Source of the DNA: Ferruginibacter albus
GTDB taxonomy: Bacteria; Bacteroidota; Bacteroidia; Chitinophagales; Chitinophagaceae
NCBI RefSeq assembly: GCF_020042285.1
Contig: NZ_CP083388.1
Coordinates: 1,638,001 to 1,702,000 of the forward strand
Direction: 5' to 3'
Length of the DNA: 64,000 nucleotides
The notes below the pieces were generated by a model. That model did no database searches and was not told the DNA's origin. It saw nothing but the letters and a program-made list of their open reading frames with translations. Of this stretch, positions 1 through 10,016 are shown piece by piece. Position 1 is the stretch's first letter. Each line of letters opens with the position of its first letter. The position numbers and the translations under genes are program-made.

Positions 1-160
1 AGGTAGAACACTCATTAGATATGATATTTATGATCTACGCTGATTATTTTTAATTTCAATCATAAAAATCAGTGTTCTGTCAATCGCAAACGATTGCACA
101 ATAATTTGACAATTAACTGACAAAAACCCTCATTAAACTTTTTTTTTCGCTGTTGCAACG

Positions 161-168
161 TAACTTTG
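161..168 (+). promoter_or_regulatory. Promoter -7 box of the sdh operon
   Basis: TAACTTTG matches the Bacteroidota housekeeping -7 consensus TAnnTTTG. It predicts transcription starting near base 174, about 25 bases before the ATG at 201. This argues against translation from an in-frame ATG at 153, which lies upstream of the box. The -33 element is only a weak T-rich tract. Confidence 0.6.
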
Positions 169-200
169 CGCATCAAAATCATACACCAACTCTTGCTTTT

Positions 201-911
201 ATGACCTGGAAACATTTCTTTTCTTCTTCCATCGGCAAAAAAATCATAATGGGATTTACGGGGCTTTGCCTTATCGGCTTTTTGATTGTGCATTGCGCCA
301 TTAATTCCATGATTTTTTTCAATGATAACGGTGAAACCTTTAATCACTGGGCGCATTTTATGGGTACCAACCTCATTGTGCGTACAATGGAAATTGGTTT
401 GTTTGCAGGCTTGTTGCTGCATATTGTACAAGGCTTGATCTTGTGGGGGCAAAACAGCAAAGCTCGTCCTGTTAAATATGCTATGAATGATGCAAATAGT
501 AACAGTAAATGGTACAGTCGTAGCATGGGTTTGTTGGGAACTTTATTACTATTATTCCTTATTATTCACTTATATCATTTCTGGACTCCTTCGCGTTTTG
601 GCGGTATGATGGGAGTTCATTCATTAGAAGAAACTTCTTTAACGGATTATGAAGGGCAATCGGTACATAATTTATATCGTGAAATGCAATTAGTGTTTTC
701 TCAATTGTGGGTGGTGATCGTGTATATATTAGGTGTGATCGCATTGGCATGGCATTTACTGCACGGCTTTCAAAGTGCTTTTCAAACTTTTGGGATTAAT
801 CATAAAAGATGGACTCCGATCATTAAAGGTGTTGGAGCTGCTTTTTCTTTTATCGTTCCATTGTTATTTGCATTAATGCCTTTGGCGATGTACCTGGGTT
901 GGGTAAATTAA
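201..911 (+). CDS. sdhC: Succinate dehydrogenase cytochrome b subunit (b558 family)
   Basis: Membrane anchor of succinate:quinone reductase, carrying electrons between the iron-sulfur subunit and quinone. The 236-residue protein shows five hydrophobic helices, as in the single fused anchor of Bacteroidota-type enzymes. Helix histidines that could ligate two hemes are in LIVHCAIN (about residue 31), LLLHIVQG, LIIHLYHFW and AWHLLHGFQ. The ATG at 201 is preferred over 153 because of the promoter box at 161-168 and because MTWKHFFSSS is a natural start of the first helix region. It leads the operon sdhC-sdhA-glycosyltransferase-sdhB. Confidence 0.93.
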   Translation: MTWKHFFSSSIGKKIIMGFTGLCLIGFLIVHCAINSMIFFNDNGETFNHWAHFMGTNLIVRTMEIGLFAGLLLHIVQGLILWGQNSKARPVKYAMNDANSNSKWYSRSMGLLGTLLLLFLIIHLYHFWTPSRFGGMMGVHSLEETSLTDYEGQSVHNLYREMQLVFSQLWVVIVYILGVIALAWHLLHGFQSAFQTFGINHKRWTPIIKGVGAAFSFIVPLLFALMPLAMYLGWVN

Positions 912-914
912 GAT

Positions 915-960
915 GAATAAGGGTATGCTGTAAAAGAGAGTGACACAACGGTGATGAGTA
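915..960 (-). repeat. Dispersed repeat family A, copy A1
   Basis: Read on the reverse strand this contains CCGTTGTGTCACTC followed by a TTTTACAGCAT segment. It is one of at least six related sequences in gaps of this window (see copies at 4751, 19651, 24131, 29876 and 38541). It lies in the sdhC-sdhA gap, so it is transcribed with the operon. Confidence 0.55.
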
Positions 961-1029
961 AACGCAGTATGCCGGTACAAAAAATAATTATATTAAAAAT
1001 CGAATTGAACAGATAACAAATAAACCTGT

Positions 1030-3006
1030 ATGTTAGATTCAAAAATTCCTGCCGGACAATTAAGCGAAAAATGGACAGACTATAAAGGTCATTGCAAATT
1101 GGTGAACCCTGCCAATAAACGCAAAATGGAAGTGATTGTAATTGGTACAGGATTAGCCGGAGCCAGTGCTGCTGCGTCTTTAGGAGAATTAGGTTACCAG
1201 GTAAAAGCTTTTTGCTTCCAGGATTCACCTCGTCGTGCGCATTCTATTGCGGCGCAAGGAGGTATCAATGCAGCCAAGAATTATCAGAACGATGGCGACA
1301 GTGTTTTCCGTTTGTTTTACGATACGATTAAAGGTGGTGATTACAGAGCCCGTGAAGCTAATGTACATCGCTTAGCAGAAGTAAGTGTAAATATCATCGA
1401 CCAATGTGTAGCACAAGGTGTTCCCTTTGCTCGTGAATATGGAGGCTTATTAAATAACCGTTCATTTGGTGGAACACAGGTTAAACGTACATTTTATGCT
1501 GCCGGACAAACCGGTCAGCAATTATTGATAGGAGCATACCAGGCATTGGAAAGACAAGTAGCATTAGGTAATGTAAAGATGTATAGCCGTCATGAAATGC
1601 TGGAAATAGTAAAGATCGACGGTAAAGCTCGTGGTATTATAGCCAGAGATTTGATTACGGGAAAATTAGAACGTCATTTCGGGTATGCGGTACTGCTATG
1701 TACCGGTGGTTATGGGAATGTGTTCTATCTTTCTACCAATGCAATGGGAAGCAATGTAACGGCTGCATGGAAAGCGCACAAGCAAGGTGCTTATTTTGGT
1801 AACCCTTGTTTTACTCAAATTCATCCTACCTGTATTCCTGTGAGCGGCGATCATCAAAGTAAATTAACCTTGATGAGTGAATCGTTGCGTAATGACGGAC
1901 GTATATGGGTTCCTAAGCAAAAGAACGATCCTCGCAAAGCAAATGATATCCCTGAAGAAGAAAGAGATTATTATTTAGAGAGAAGATACCCTGCGTTTGG
2001 TAACCTTGTTCCTCGTGACGTGGCGTCCCGTGCGGCTAAAGAAAGATGTGATGCAGGTTATGGAGTAGGTACAACAAAGCAAGCGGTTTATCTGGATTTC
2101 AAATACAATCTGATTAACAAATACGGTAAAACAGAAGCCAATAAACAAGGTATCGAAAATCCGGATATGGAAACGTTGATACGCTTAGGTAAAGAAGTGG
2201 TGAAAGAAGAATATGGCAACCTGTTTGATATGTACGAAAAGATCACCGGTGAAAATCCATACGAAGTGCCGATGAGGATCTATCCTGCGGTGCATTATAC
2301 GATGGGGGGCTTATGGGTTAATTACGAATTGCAAACAAGTGTAACAGGTTTGTATGCACTGGGAGAAGCTAACTTTAGCGACCACGGTGCCAACCGTTTA
2401 GGTGCATCTGCCTTAATGCAAGGTTTGGCAGATGGTTACTTTGTTATTCCTTATACATTGGGTAATTATTTGGCTGATGAAATTTATAATAAACCAATTT
2501 CAACTGACAACGAAGCATTTGCTGTTGCCGAAAGATCAGTAAGCGAACGTATCGAAAAGTTAATGGGCATTAAAGGAAATACCAGCGTTGAAAGTTTTCA
2601 TAAGAAATTAGGAAAGATCATGTGGGAAAAATGCGGTATGGCTCGTAATGCACAAGGTTTAACAGAAGCGATCGCTGAAATTCAACAATTGAAAAAAGAA
2701 TTTTGGAGCAATGTGAAAATTCCGGGTGATATAAATGAATTTAATCCTGAATTGGATAAAGCAGGTCGTGTGGCTGATTTTATTGAATTAGGAGAATTGA
2801 TGTGTAAAGATGCATTGCAAAGAAATGAAAGCTGTGGCGGTCATTTCAGAGAAGAATCACAAACGGAAGAAGGCGAGGCAATGCGTCATGACGATCAGTT
2901 CATGTATGTATCGGCATGGGAATATAAAGCAGACAGCGAATGGGAATTGCATAAAGAAGAATTAAAGTACGATGTGATCAAACCATCGCAACGTAACTAT
3001 AAATAA
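1030..3006 (+). CDS. sdhA: Succinate dehydrogenase / fumarate reductase flavoprotein subunit
   Basis: Catalytic FAD subunit that oxidises succinate to fumarate in the TCA cycle. The 658-residue length fits the type B enzymes. The Rossmann motif [15 protein letters not shown] is at residues 39-53. [15 protein letters not shown] contains the histidine (about 71) that takes the covalent FAD. Active-site blocks include [24 protein letters not shown] and [17 protein letters not shown]. The ATG at 1030 follows a 118-base gap after sdhC that holds repeat A1. Only one base separates its stop from the next gene, which suggests translational coupling. Confidence 0.96.
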   Translation: MLDSKIPAGQLSEKWTDYKGHCKLVNPANKRKMEVIVIGTGLAGASAAASLGELGYQVKAFCFQDSPRRAHSIAAQGGINAAKNYQNDGDSVFRLFYDTIKGGDYRAREANVHRLAEVSVNIIDQCVAQGVPFAREYGGLLNNRSFGGTQVKRTFYAAGQTGQQLLIGAYQALERQVALGNVKMYSRHEMLEIVKIDGKARGIIARDLITGKLERHFGYAVLLCTGGYGNVFYLSTNAMGSNVTAAWKAHKQGAYFGNPCFTQIHPTCIPVSGDHQSKLTLMSESLRNDGRIWVPKQKNDPRKANDIPEEERDYYLERRYPAFGNLVPRDVASRAAKERCDAGYGVGTTKQAVYLDFKYNLINKYGKTEANKQGIENPDMETLIRLGKEVVKEEYGNLFDMYEKITGENPYEVPMRIYPAVHYTMGGLWVNYELQTSVTGLYALGEANFSDHGANRLGASALMQGLADGYFVIPYTLGNYLADEIYNKPISTDNEAFAVAERSVSERIEKLMGIKGNTSVESFHKKLGKIMWEKCGMARNAQGLTEAIAEIQQLKKEFWSNVKIPGDINEFNPELDKAGRVADFIELGELMCKDALQRNESCGGHFREESQTEEGEAMRHDDQFMYVSAWEYKADSEWELHKEELKYDVIKPSQRNYK

Positions 3007-3007
3007 A

Positions 3008-3895
3008 ATGAAAGTAAGCGGATTCAGCTTTGTAAAAAATGCGGTGAAATATAGTTATCCCGTTGTTGAATCCATACAATCGATATTGCCGCTGGTAGAT
3101 GAGTTTGTGATCTGTTTGGGCAATTCGGATGATAACACCAATGAATTGATAGCATCTATCCATTCAGACAAAATAAAGATCATTCATTCCGTTTGGGACG
3201 ATAGTTTACGAGAAGGTGGAAAGGTGCTGGCGGTGGAAACAAATAAAGCATTAGATGCAACAGCCGCAGATTCAGATTGGCTCTTTTACATACAGGCAGA
3301 TGAAGTAGTGCATGAAAAATATCACCCGGTTATTTTGGAAGCAATGAAAAAATACAAGGATGATAAAAGGATAGAAGGGTTGTTATTTCATTATACTCAT
3401 TTTTTTGGCAGCTACAGGTATATTGGCGATGGAAGAAAATGGTACACCAAAGAAATTCGTGTTATAAGAAATGATAAACATATCCGTTCTTATAAAGATG
3501 CACAGGGTTTTCGGTTCAATGATGATCGGAAATTAAATGTAAAGCTGATCAATGCTTATATATATCATTACGGCTGGGTAAAAGATCCGGCAACGATGAT
3601 GAAAAAAGTAATTAATTCAGGTAATCTATATCATTCGGAAGAATTCCAGGAAAAGTGGCAAAAGGAAATAGCAACGCCTGATAATAAATTTGACTATTCG
3701 AAAGTAGATAGTGTGATGGAGTTTACGGAAACACATCCTGCAGTAATGCAGAAAAGAGTGAGTGCAGAGAATTGGGATTTTGTGACCGATAGTAAAAAGA
3801 AAAATTTTAAAAGCCTAAAACATAAAGTGCTGTATTTTTTATGGCAAACATTTGGTTGGCGACCTTTTGAATACAGAAATTATAAAAAGATTTAG
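3008..3895 (+). CDS. Family 2 glycosyltransferase in the sdh operon
   Basis: A 295-residue cytoplasmic protein with a GT-A-like nucleotide-sugar fold: the opening MKVSGFSFVKNA, the FVICLGNSDDNT segment and the metal-binding-like QADE near residue 98 (usually DADE) fit family 2 glycosyltransferases. Acceptor and sugar are unknown. It has no signal peptide or clear membrane segment. It sits one base after the sdhA stop and 18 bases before sdhB, on the same strand, so it must be co-transcribed with the respiratory enzyme although no role in that enzyme is known. Confidence 0.75.
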   Translation: MKVSGFSFVKNAVKYSYPVVESIQSILPLVDEFVICLGNSDDNTNELIASIHSDKIKIIHSVWDDSLREGGKVLAVETNKALDATAADSDWLFYIQADEVVHEKYHPVILEAMKKYKDDKRIEGLLFHYTHFFGSYRYIGDGRKWYTKEIRVIRNDKHIRSYKDAQGFRFNDDRKLNVKLINAYIYHYGWVKDPATMMKKVINSGNLYHSEEFQEKWQKEIATPDNKFDYSKVDSVMEFTETHPAVMQKRVSAENWDFVTDSKKKNFKSLKHKVLYFLWQTFGWRPFEYRNYKKI

Positions 3896-3913
3896 AAATA
3901 AAGAAGATCGATT

Positions 3914-4678
3914 ATGGAACATTACAACATGAATCTCACATTAAAAGTTTGGCGTCAAAAAAACGGCAAAGACAATGGTGGTTTTGAAACATACCAGGTA
4001 AAGGATATTTCTTCTGAAATGTCGTTCCTGGAAATGTTTGACGTTTTGAACGAAACCTTGATTCATGAAGGCAAAGACCCGATCGCTTTCGATCATGATT
4101 GTCGCGAAGGTATTTGCGGTATGTGCAGCATGTACATTAACGGTAAAGCACACGGACCATGGGCTCAAAATACGACCTGTCAATTGCACATGCGTGCATT
4201 TAAAGATGGCGATACCATTGTAGTAGAACCTTGGCGCAGTGTAGCTTTCCCTGTGATCAAAGATCTGGTAGTTGACAGAACATCCTTCGATAGAATTATA
4301 CAAGCCGGCGGATATATATCGGTAAATACGGGTAATGCACAGGACGCAAACTGCTTGCCTGTAGAAAAGGAAAAGGCAGATGCAGCATTTGCAGCAGCAG
4401 CATGTATTGGTTGCGGTGCTTGTGTGGCAGCTTGTCCAAACAGCAGTGCCATGTTATTTGTAAGTGCTAAAATTTCTCACCTGGCATTATTGCCACAAGG
4501 TGCTCCGGAAAGAAAAGAAAGAGCATTAAATATGGTTGCTCAAATGGATAAAGAAAGTTTTGGTAACTGCTCTAACACCTATGCCTGCGAAGCAGAATGC
4601 CCTAAAGGAATTTCTGTGACCAATATTGCAAGAATGAATCGTGAGTATTTGGCAGCTGAATTGAAAAGCAACGATTAA
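3914..4678 (+). CDS. sdhB: Succinate dehydrogenase iron-sulfur subunit
   Basis: Electron-transfer subunit linking the flavoprotein to the membrane anchor. Cluster ligands are all visible in the 254-residue protein: [2Fe-2S] Cys 63, 68, 71 and 89 (CREGICGMC then C); and [12 protein letters not shown] (164-174) with [12 protein letters not shown] (219-229), which bind the [4Fe-4S] and [3Fe-4S] clusters. An alternative start is the ATG at 3929 (MNLTLKVW), since neither ATG has a Shine-Dalgarno sequence. It ends the operon and is followed by a strong terminator. Confidence 0.95.
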   Translation: MEHYNMNLTLKVWRQKNGKDNGGFETYQVKDISSEMSFLEMFDVLNETLIHEGKDPIAFDHDCREGICGMCSMYINGKAHGPWAQNTTCQLHMRAFKDGDTIVVEPWRSVAFPVIKDLVVDRTSFDRIIQAGGYISVNTGNAQDANCLPVEKEKADAAFAAAACIGCGACVAACPNSSAMLFVSAKISHLALLPQGAPERKERALNMVAQMDKESFGNCSNTYACEAECPKGISVTNIARMNREYLAAELKSND

Positions 4679-4700
4679 AGATTTTTTAAAATAATAGTTG

Positions 4701-4735
4701 AAACCCTTCGCAGTGCGGAGGGTTTTGTTTTTGTG
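4701..4735 (+). terminator. Rho-independent terminator of the sdh operon
   Basis: An 11-bp stem (AAACCCTTCGC paired with GCGGAGGGTTT, one wobble) with a 3-base AGT loop is followed by a T-rich tract. It starts 22 bases after the sdhB stop. Confidence 0.88.
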
Positions 4736-4750
4736 GTCAGGATTGCCATT

Positions 4751-4820
4751 TCAACTAAGCGTTTTGTTATTTTAATCCTCATACACCGGGACTCACTTCT
4801 ACCGCATATCTTTGTGCAGC
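4751..4820 (+). repeat. Dispersed repeat family A, copy A5
   Basis: It contains ACTAAGCGTTTTGTTATTTT, then ACACCGGGACTCACTT and ACCGCATATC. The first part matches the copy at 29876 (ACTAAGCGTTTT, GTTATTTTGATCC). The second part matches the core of copies at 19651 and 24131 (CACTCACTT...GGCATATC). It is a diverged, possibly composite copy. Confidence 0.42.
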
Positions 4821-4853
4821 AATAACTGCCTATCGAACCTCTTATTTATACAT

Positions 4854-4861
4854 TAACTTTA
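4854..4861 (+). promoter_or_regulatory. Possible -7 box for the 1164-residue protein gene
   Basis: TAACTTTA differs from TAnnTTTG in the last base and lies 29 bases before the TTG start at 4890. No clear -33 element is seen. Confidence 0.35.
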
Positions 4862-4889
4862 TCCATAATTAAGAAATCAAGAATCTCTT

Positions 4890-7800
4890 TTGAGACTGAA
4901 AGAAAAATATCTTCTGGTATTGCTGTTATTGAGTGTGCAATTAATAAAGGCACAAACAAAGCCGTCTCCACTTTCCAACCTTCGTTTAAAATATATCAGC
5001 ACAAAAAATCCTGTAGTTAAAGTAGATTCTCTAAGTATTGTGCCATCAACGCTAATTGTTCGTGGAGTAAGCTTAGGATTATATAAGGTAGATGAGGTAA
5101 ACGCAACAATAACCTGGCTAAAGCGTCCTCAGGCGGATAGTGTACAAGTTGTTTACCGGGTTTTTCCTTATAAATTAAACGCAGTAGTGCAGCATTTTAA
5201 TTTTGATAGCGTGCGAGATAATTTTATTGCAGAAAAACCCTTTTCATTCAACTATAATAACAAAGAAAATGGGTCTTTATTAGACTTCGGCAATATCAAT
5301 TACAATGGTAGTTTCGGCAGAGGAATTTCTTTTGGAAATAACCAGGATGCAGTGCTTACCTCAAGCTTAAACCTGCAGTTAAACGGGTATATCGGCGATA
5401 GCCTGCAATTGTCTGCTGCTATTACCGATAATAACATTCCTATACAACCTGATGGCAATACACAAAACCTGCAAGACTTTGACAAAATATATATACAGGT
5501 CCGTAAGCATGGCTGGCAATTGAATTTAGGAGATATCGACATCCGTCAAAGCAAAAGTTACTTCTTAAATTTTTATAAACGTCTACAAGGAGCTTCTTTT
5601 ATAACTGATAATAAGCTGTCAAAAAATATAAGCAACTCATTATTGGTAAGTGGTTCTATCGCAAAAGGAAAATTTACTCGAAATGTAATTACGCCTGTAG
5701 AAGGAAATCAAGGACCATATAGACTGCAAGGCGCCAACAATGAACTATACTTTACGGTATTGGCAGGTACCGAAAAGGTTTTTATGGACGGCGAACTGTT
5801 GCAGCGTGGCGAAGACCAGGATTATGTAATTAATTATAATACAGCAGAGGTAACGTTTACGCCTAAGCGAATGGTAACGAAAGATAAACGTATCCAGGTA
5901 GAATTTGAATATTCTGACAGAAATTACCTGAACTCCAATCTTTATTTAAATGATGAATTGACGATCAATAAAAAGCTGGCAATAAGCATCGGTTTGTTTT
6001 CAAACCAGGATGCTAAAAATTCACCTATTAACCAGGTGCTGAGTGCGGACGAAAAACAATTTTTATCAAACATTGGTGATAATATCGGCAATGCATATTA
6101 TCCATATGAAGCGGTGGATACTTTTTCGGCTGGTAAAATATTGTATAAAAAAGTTGATACGATCTATAATGGAACACAACATGCACTTATTTATGAGAAC
6201 AGCTCCGATAATGCCAATATCTTGTATAGTATTTCTTTTTCTTATTTAGGTCCCGGCAAAGGAAATTATACACAGTTAAATACGGCTACTAACGGTAAAG
6301 TATATACGTGGGTAGCACCTGATGCCAATAATAATAAGCAAGGCGATTACGAGGCTTTTGAATTATTGGTGACACCGAAGAAAAGCCAGATCGTTTCTTT
6401 AGGGGTAGACTATAGTATAAATAAGAACACGGCGCTTAAAACTGAATTTGCATTGAGTGATTATGATATCAACCTGTATTCTGAAAAAGATAAAGGCAAT
6501 GATAAGGGGGTAGCAGCCAAATTGCAATTGACCAACGATGGTAAAAAGCTAAACTTATTTAAAAAAGAATTTCAACTACAAACCCAGTTGGGATATGAAT
6601 TTGTACAAAGTAAATTCCAGCCCGTTCAACGGCTTCGTTCGGTTGAGTTTAACAGGGACTGGGGTTTGCCCTTTGATGCAAATCCTGCCGATGAGCAATT
6701 GATCAATGTGGGCTTGCAGATCAGCGATAAAGCCAATAATAGACTTAGCTATCAAATTACAAACTATAACAGAAGCGATACATTCAATGGATTTCAACAA
6801 ATACTGCAACATTCAATGGCAGTTAAAAGCTGGACAATAAGTGACCAGGTTAGTCTTACTACAACCACTACTTCTTTACAAAAAGATTTTTATTTGCGAC
6901 CGACTGTTTCTATTTCAAAACAGTTAAGGTCTTTTAAAAATCTTTCATTGGGTGCAGGTTATTCAGGAGAATATAACAGGCTTACAGATAAAGCACCGGA
7001 CTCATTAAATGCCGGAAGCTTTGCTTTTAATATTTGGCAGGCATACGTTAAAAGCGACCAGGCTAAACCAAACAAATGGTCAATTACTTTTTTTACGAGA
7101 GATGATCAATTATTATATCAATCTAAATTGCAGACAGCCAATCGAAGCAGCAATATTAATTTCACAGCTGAATTATTGAAGAATGAACGAAATCAGTTAA
7201 AGTTCAATATTACCTATAGGAACTTGCATGTTGTGAATGCTGCTATAAGCGGCCAACAAGAGGATAAAAGCTTACTGCAACGTACAGAATATATATTCAA
7301 TAATTGGAAAGGCTTTTTAACCGGAAGTTGTTTATATGAGATCGGCTCGGGACAGGAACAAAAATTGGAATACTCCTACATTGAAGTACCGGCAGGGCAG
7401 GGGCAATATGCCTGGACAGATTATAACAATGACGGTATTCCTGAATTGAATGAATTTGAAATTGCATTATTTCCGGACCAGGCAAAGTATGTTCGCATTA
7501 ATACGCCAACCAACCAATATGTTACGGCTAATTATGTGCAATTCAATTATAGCTTTAATCTTACCCCCCAATTGTTAATTAATCCACGTAATGCAAAAGG
7601 ATTAAAGAAAATATTATCCCGTATAAGTACTGCATCTGCATTGCAGGTAAATAAAAAGAATGTTTCTAATGGAAATTTTGATTTCAATCCCTTTGACAAT
7701 AAGCTGGTTGACACAAGTTTGCTGACTTTAAGTTCATTTCTCTCTAATACTTTGTTTTTTAATCGTACCAGCACTATATGGGGAATGGATATTACTCATA

Positions 7801-8384
7801 GCATCAACAATAATAAATCTTTGCTTACCTATGGCTTTGAGAGCCGCAAGCTGCGTACCCTCAATTTTAAAACAAGATGGAACATTGGCAAAAATTTCAC
7901 ATCAAGTGTTGCGCTAACTTCTATATTGAACCAGTTAAATACGCCGCAATTTGAAAATCGCAATTATAACATAGATGAAAAAGAAATTGAGCCGTCCATC
8001 AGTTACGTGTATAGATCCAATTTCAGGCTTACTTTTTCTTATAGTTATGATGATAAGCTGAATAGCATTGGCTATAATGAACGTGTAAGCAATAGTGCAT
8101 TAACAACAGAAGTGAAATATAATGTGCTTTCCAACAGTACCATTAACGGAAAATTTTCTTTAAATAATATCAGTTTTGCTTCTGATTCAACAGGTTCTGA
8201 AAATTCTACTACAGGATATGTAATGTTAAATGGTTTATTACCCGGTAAAAATTATTTATGGAACTTTTCATACACCAAACGATTAGCCGGAAATATTGAA
8301 ATAACAGTGCAATACGAAGGAAGAAAACCTGGAACAGATAGGGTGATCCATACCGGAAGAGCTACATTAAGAGCATTGTTGTGA
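4890..8384 (+). CDS. Large putative outer-membrane beta-barrel protein of unknown function
   Basis: I do not recognise a named family. The 1164-residue product begins with a clear signal peptide (KEKYLLVLLLLSVQLIKAQ, cut after KAQ). A beta-rich region follows, including the segment QLSAAITDNNIPIQPDGN around residue 185 that resembles the N-terminal parts of large surface proteins of this phylum. After that come several hundred residues of alternating hydrophobic/polar strands rich in Asn, Ser and aromatics, as in outer-membrane barrels. There is no type IX sorting tail: it ends in TLRALL. The start is TTG at 4890; no ATG precedes the hydrophobic core. It stands alone between two terminators. 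Confidence 0.7.
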   Translation: MRLKEKYLLVLLLLSVQLIKAQTKPSPLSNLRLKYISTKNPVVKVDSLSIVPSTLIVRGVSLGLYKVDEVNATITWLKRPQADSVQVVYRVFPYKLNAVVQHFNFDSVRDNFIAEKPFSFNYNNKENGSLLDFGNINYNGSFGRGISFGNNQDAVLTSSLNLQLNGYIGDSLQLSAAITDNNIPIQPDGNTQNLQDFDKIYIQVRKHGWQLNLGDIDIRQSKSYFLNFYKRLQGASFITDNKLSKNISNSLLVSGSIAKGKFTRNVITPVEGNQGPYRLQGANNELYFTVLAGTEKVFMDGELLQRGEDQDYVINYNTAEVTFTPKRMVTKDKRIQVEFEYSDRNYLNSNLYLNDELTINKKLAISIGLFSNQDAKNSPINQVLSADEKQFLSNIGDNIGNAYYPYEAVDTFSAGKILYKKVDTIYNGTQHALIYENSSDNANILYSISFSYLGPGKGNYTQLNTATNGKVYTWVAPDANNNKQGDYEAFELLVTPKKSQIVSLGVDYSINKNTALKTEFALSDYDINLYSEKDKGNDKGVAAKLQLTNDGKKLNLFKKEFQLQTQLGYEFVQSKFQPVQRLRSVEFNRDWGLPFDANPADEQLINVGLQISDKANNRLSYQITNYNRSDTFNGFQQILQHSMAVKSWTISDQVSLTTTTTSLQKDFYLRPTVSISKQLRSFKNLSLGAGYSGEYNRLTDKAPDSLNAGSFAFNIWQAYVKSDQAKPNKWSITFFTRDDQLLYQSKLQTANRSSNINFTAELLKNERNQLKFNITYRNLHVVNAAISGQQEDKSLLQRTEYIFNNWKGFLTGSCLYEIGSGQEQKLEYSYIEVPAGQGQYAWTDYNNDGIPELNEFEIALFPDQAKYVRINTPTNQYVTANYVQFNYSFNLTPQLLINPRNAKGLKKILSRISTASALQVNKKNVSNGNFDFNPFDNKLVDTSLLTLSSFLSNTLFFNRTSTIWGMDITHSINNNKSLLTYGFESRKLRTLNFKTRWNIGKNFTSSVALTSILNQLNTPQFENRNYNIDEKEIEPSISYVYRSNFRLTFSYSYDDKLNSIGYNERVSNSALTTEVKYNVLSNSTINGKFSLNNISFASDSTGSENSTTGYVMLNGLLPGKNYLWNFSYTKRLAGNIEITVQYEGRKPGTDRVIHTGRATLRALL

Positions 8385-8433
8385 TCAACTTGTAATTTAT
8401 TAATGCAAACCTGTAATGATAGCATTGGTAGTA

Positions 8434-8470
8434 AATAAAAATGTTCCAACATTGTTGGAACATTTTTATT
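8434..8470. terminator. Bidirectional terminator between convergent genes
   Basis: A perfect 17-bp inverted repeat (arms 8434-8450 and 8454-8470, loop ATT) with A-rich and T-rich ends works in both directions. It lies between the rightward gene ending at 8384 and the leftward gene ending at 8497. Confidence 0.9.
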
Positions 8471-8496
8471 TATATTATCAATTTGGAATAAGATGC

Positions 8497-9471
8497 TTAT
8501 CCAAACAAGCCGCCTTTCTTTAAGTGTGTTACACCTTCGCCGATCTTAAATCCGTTATTGTAAACTTGTATTTTGTAATCACCGATGGTGAACTTATCAG
8601 TTTGCTTCCAATCAAAACTTACCGTTTGGCGTTTTGCCTGAATATAGTTTACATCAATCTTTTGTGTGTAATTAACATCCTGTCCTTCTCTGCTTGTAAA
8701 AGAGCCAGAACCTAAACTTTCTACTGAAATAGTTTTACCGTCTGGTCCTGTTATAGCAACATACAATGTTTTGTTGCCGGATGGTGTAATAAGATTTTCA
8801 TCCAGGTCAAACGCAATGCGAAGCTTGTTTACTTTCTTTGCATTGGTAGTTTGTTTTTCTTTACCATTACCCTTATCGTCAATGCCGGAAATGCTGAAAT
8901 TAGAGGCGTGTAAAGTAGAACCAATGTCAATAACATCCTCTCTTTGTTTTACTACCTGTTTTGTGGAATCCAGGTCTTTTAATGCAACGTCACGTTGAGA
9001 AGTAACTTGTTGTTTTTCTACAGTCAACTGTGCATTAGCACCTTGTAATGAATCAACCTGCATTTTGTAAGAAGTGATATTGGCATTAAGAGAAGCGATC
9101 AACGTCTTAGCTTCTGCTAACTCTTCTTTTGTTGCATTAGATTTGCCCAATATGGTTTGAATTCTTGCTTTTTGCTGGGCAATTTCCTGATCTTTTATAG
9201 TAATGGTGCTGTCTTTTTTAGCATCCACCATTTTAAGATTTTCAAATTTATCAGAAGCCTCATCATACATTTTTTTCAGCGAATCTTTTTCAGCAGACAA
9301 GGTCATATTTTTATTGTCTTTTTGCTGTATGATCTGGTTTTTTTCACTTTTATCATAAATGATATAACCCCATGTTGCTAGTAAAGCAACGATTAAAACA
9401 CCAACTACTACAGAACGGGTGTTTGACTTTGGGGGTTGAACGGTTTCATTTACTGGAGAATTTTCTGCCAT
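8497..9471 (-). CDS. Membrane-anchored coiled-coil protein, unknown function
   Basis: A 324-residue protein with a short Pro-rich cytoplasmic start, one membrane helix (about 21-41, VVVGVLIVALLATWGYIIY), and a long charged heptad-like region (about 45-180) predicted as coiled coil. A compact beta-rich C-terminal domain (about 185-324) ends in HLKKGGLFG. The topology suggests an inner-membrane anchor projecting into the periplasm. No catalytic motif is visible. It is a single gene with its own upstream region. Proteins of this layout are often annotated only as hypothetical in this phylum. Confidence 0.75.
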   Translation of the reverse strand: MAENSPVNETVQPPKSNTRSVVVGVLIVALLATWGYIIYDKSEKNQIIQQKDNKNMTLSAEKDSLKKMYDEASDKFENLKMVDAKKDSTITIKDQEIAQQKARIQTILGKSNATKEELAEAKTLIASLNANITSYKMQVDSLQGANAQLTVEKQQVTSQRDVALKDLDSTKQVVKQREDVIDIGSTLHASNFSISGIDDKGNGKEKQTTNAKKVNKLRIAFDLDENLITPSGNKTLYVAITGPDGKTISVESLGSGSFTSREGQDVNYTQKIDVNYIQAKRQTVSFDWKQTDKFTIGDYKIQVYNNGFKIGEGVTHLKKGGLFG

Positions 9472-9681
9472 GTTAAGTAAGGTTTTAGGTGGTTACAATA
9501 TTATAAAATCGGCTTCCAACTATTTTTCATGCATAATTTGTAGCCTTTTGGGATGACGGCTACGCAATTTCCAAAATCATGCCAAAAATTGTATCTTTTT
9601 AATATATTTATTTAATAAAACAGCCTGATTATTGCAAATCATTAATTCTAAACAGGCTATATCTTTCTAATTTTTTCAATT

Positions 9682-10011
9682 ATGCGCACTATTTTCTTGC
9701 TTATTGCCTCCAATATTTTTATGACGATTGCATGGTATGGGCATCTCCGGCACACTTCCGCTCCATTGTTCAAGGTAATTGTTATTAGCTGGTTAATCGC
9801 TTTTTTTGAATATTGCCTTATGGTGCCTGCTAACAGGTGGGGCTACACTAACGGGTTTAATGGCTTTCAATTAAAGATCATTCAGGAAGCAATTACGTTG
9901 ATTGTTTTTTCTGTATTTGCAATGCTGTATTTAAAAGAAGCATTTCATTGGAGGTATTTGGTAAGCTATGCTTTCTTAATGGGAGCCGTATATTTTATGT
10001 TTAAAAAATAA
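9682..10011 (+). CDS. DUF486 family small four-helix membrane protein
   Basis: A 109-residue protein with four hydrophobic helices and the family features FMTIAWYGHLR, FFEYCLMVPANRWGY and a terminal AYFLMGAVYFMFKK-like helix. DUF486 belongs to the drug/metabolite transporter-like superfamily; its substrate is unknown. It ends five bases before histidine ammonia-lyase on the same strand, so the two form a transcriptional unit. Transport of an amino acid or of urocanate is conceivable but is only an inference from context. Confidence 0.8.
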   Translation: MRTIFLLIASNIFMTIAWYGHLRHTSAPLFKVIVISWLIAFFEYCLMVPANRWGYTNGFNGFQLKIIQEAITLIVFSVFAMLYLKEAFHWRYLVSYAFLMGAVYFMFKK

Positions 10012-10016
10012 TAATC

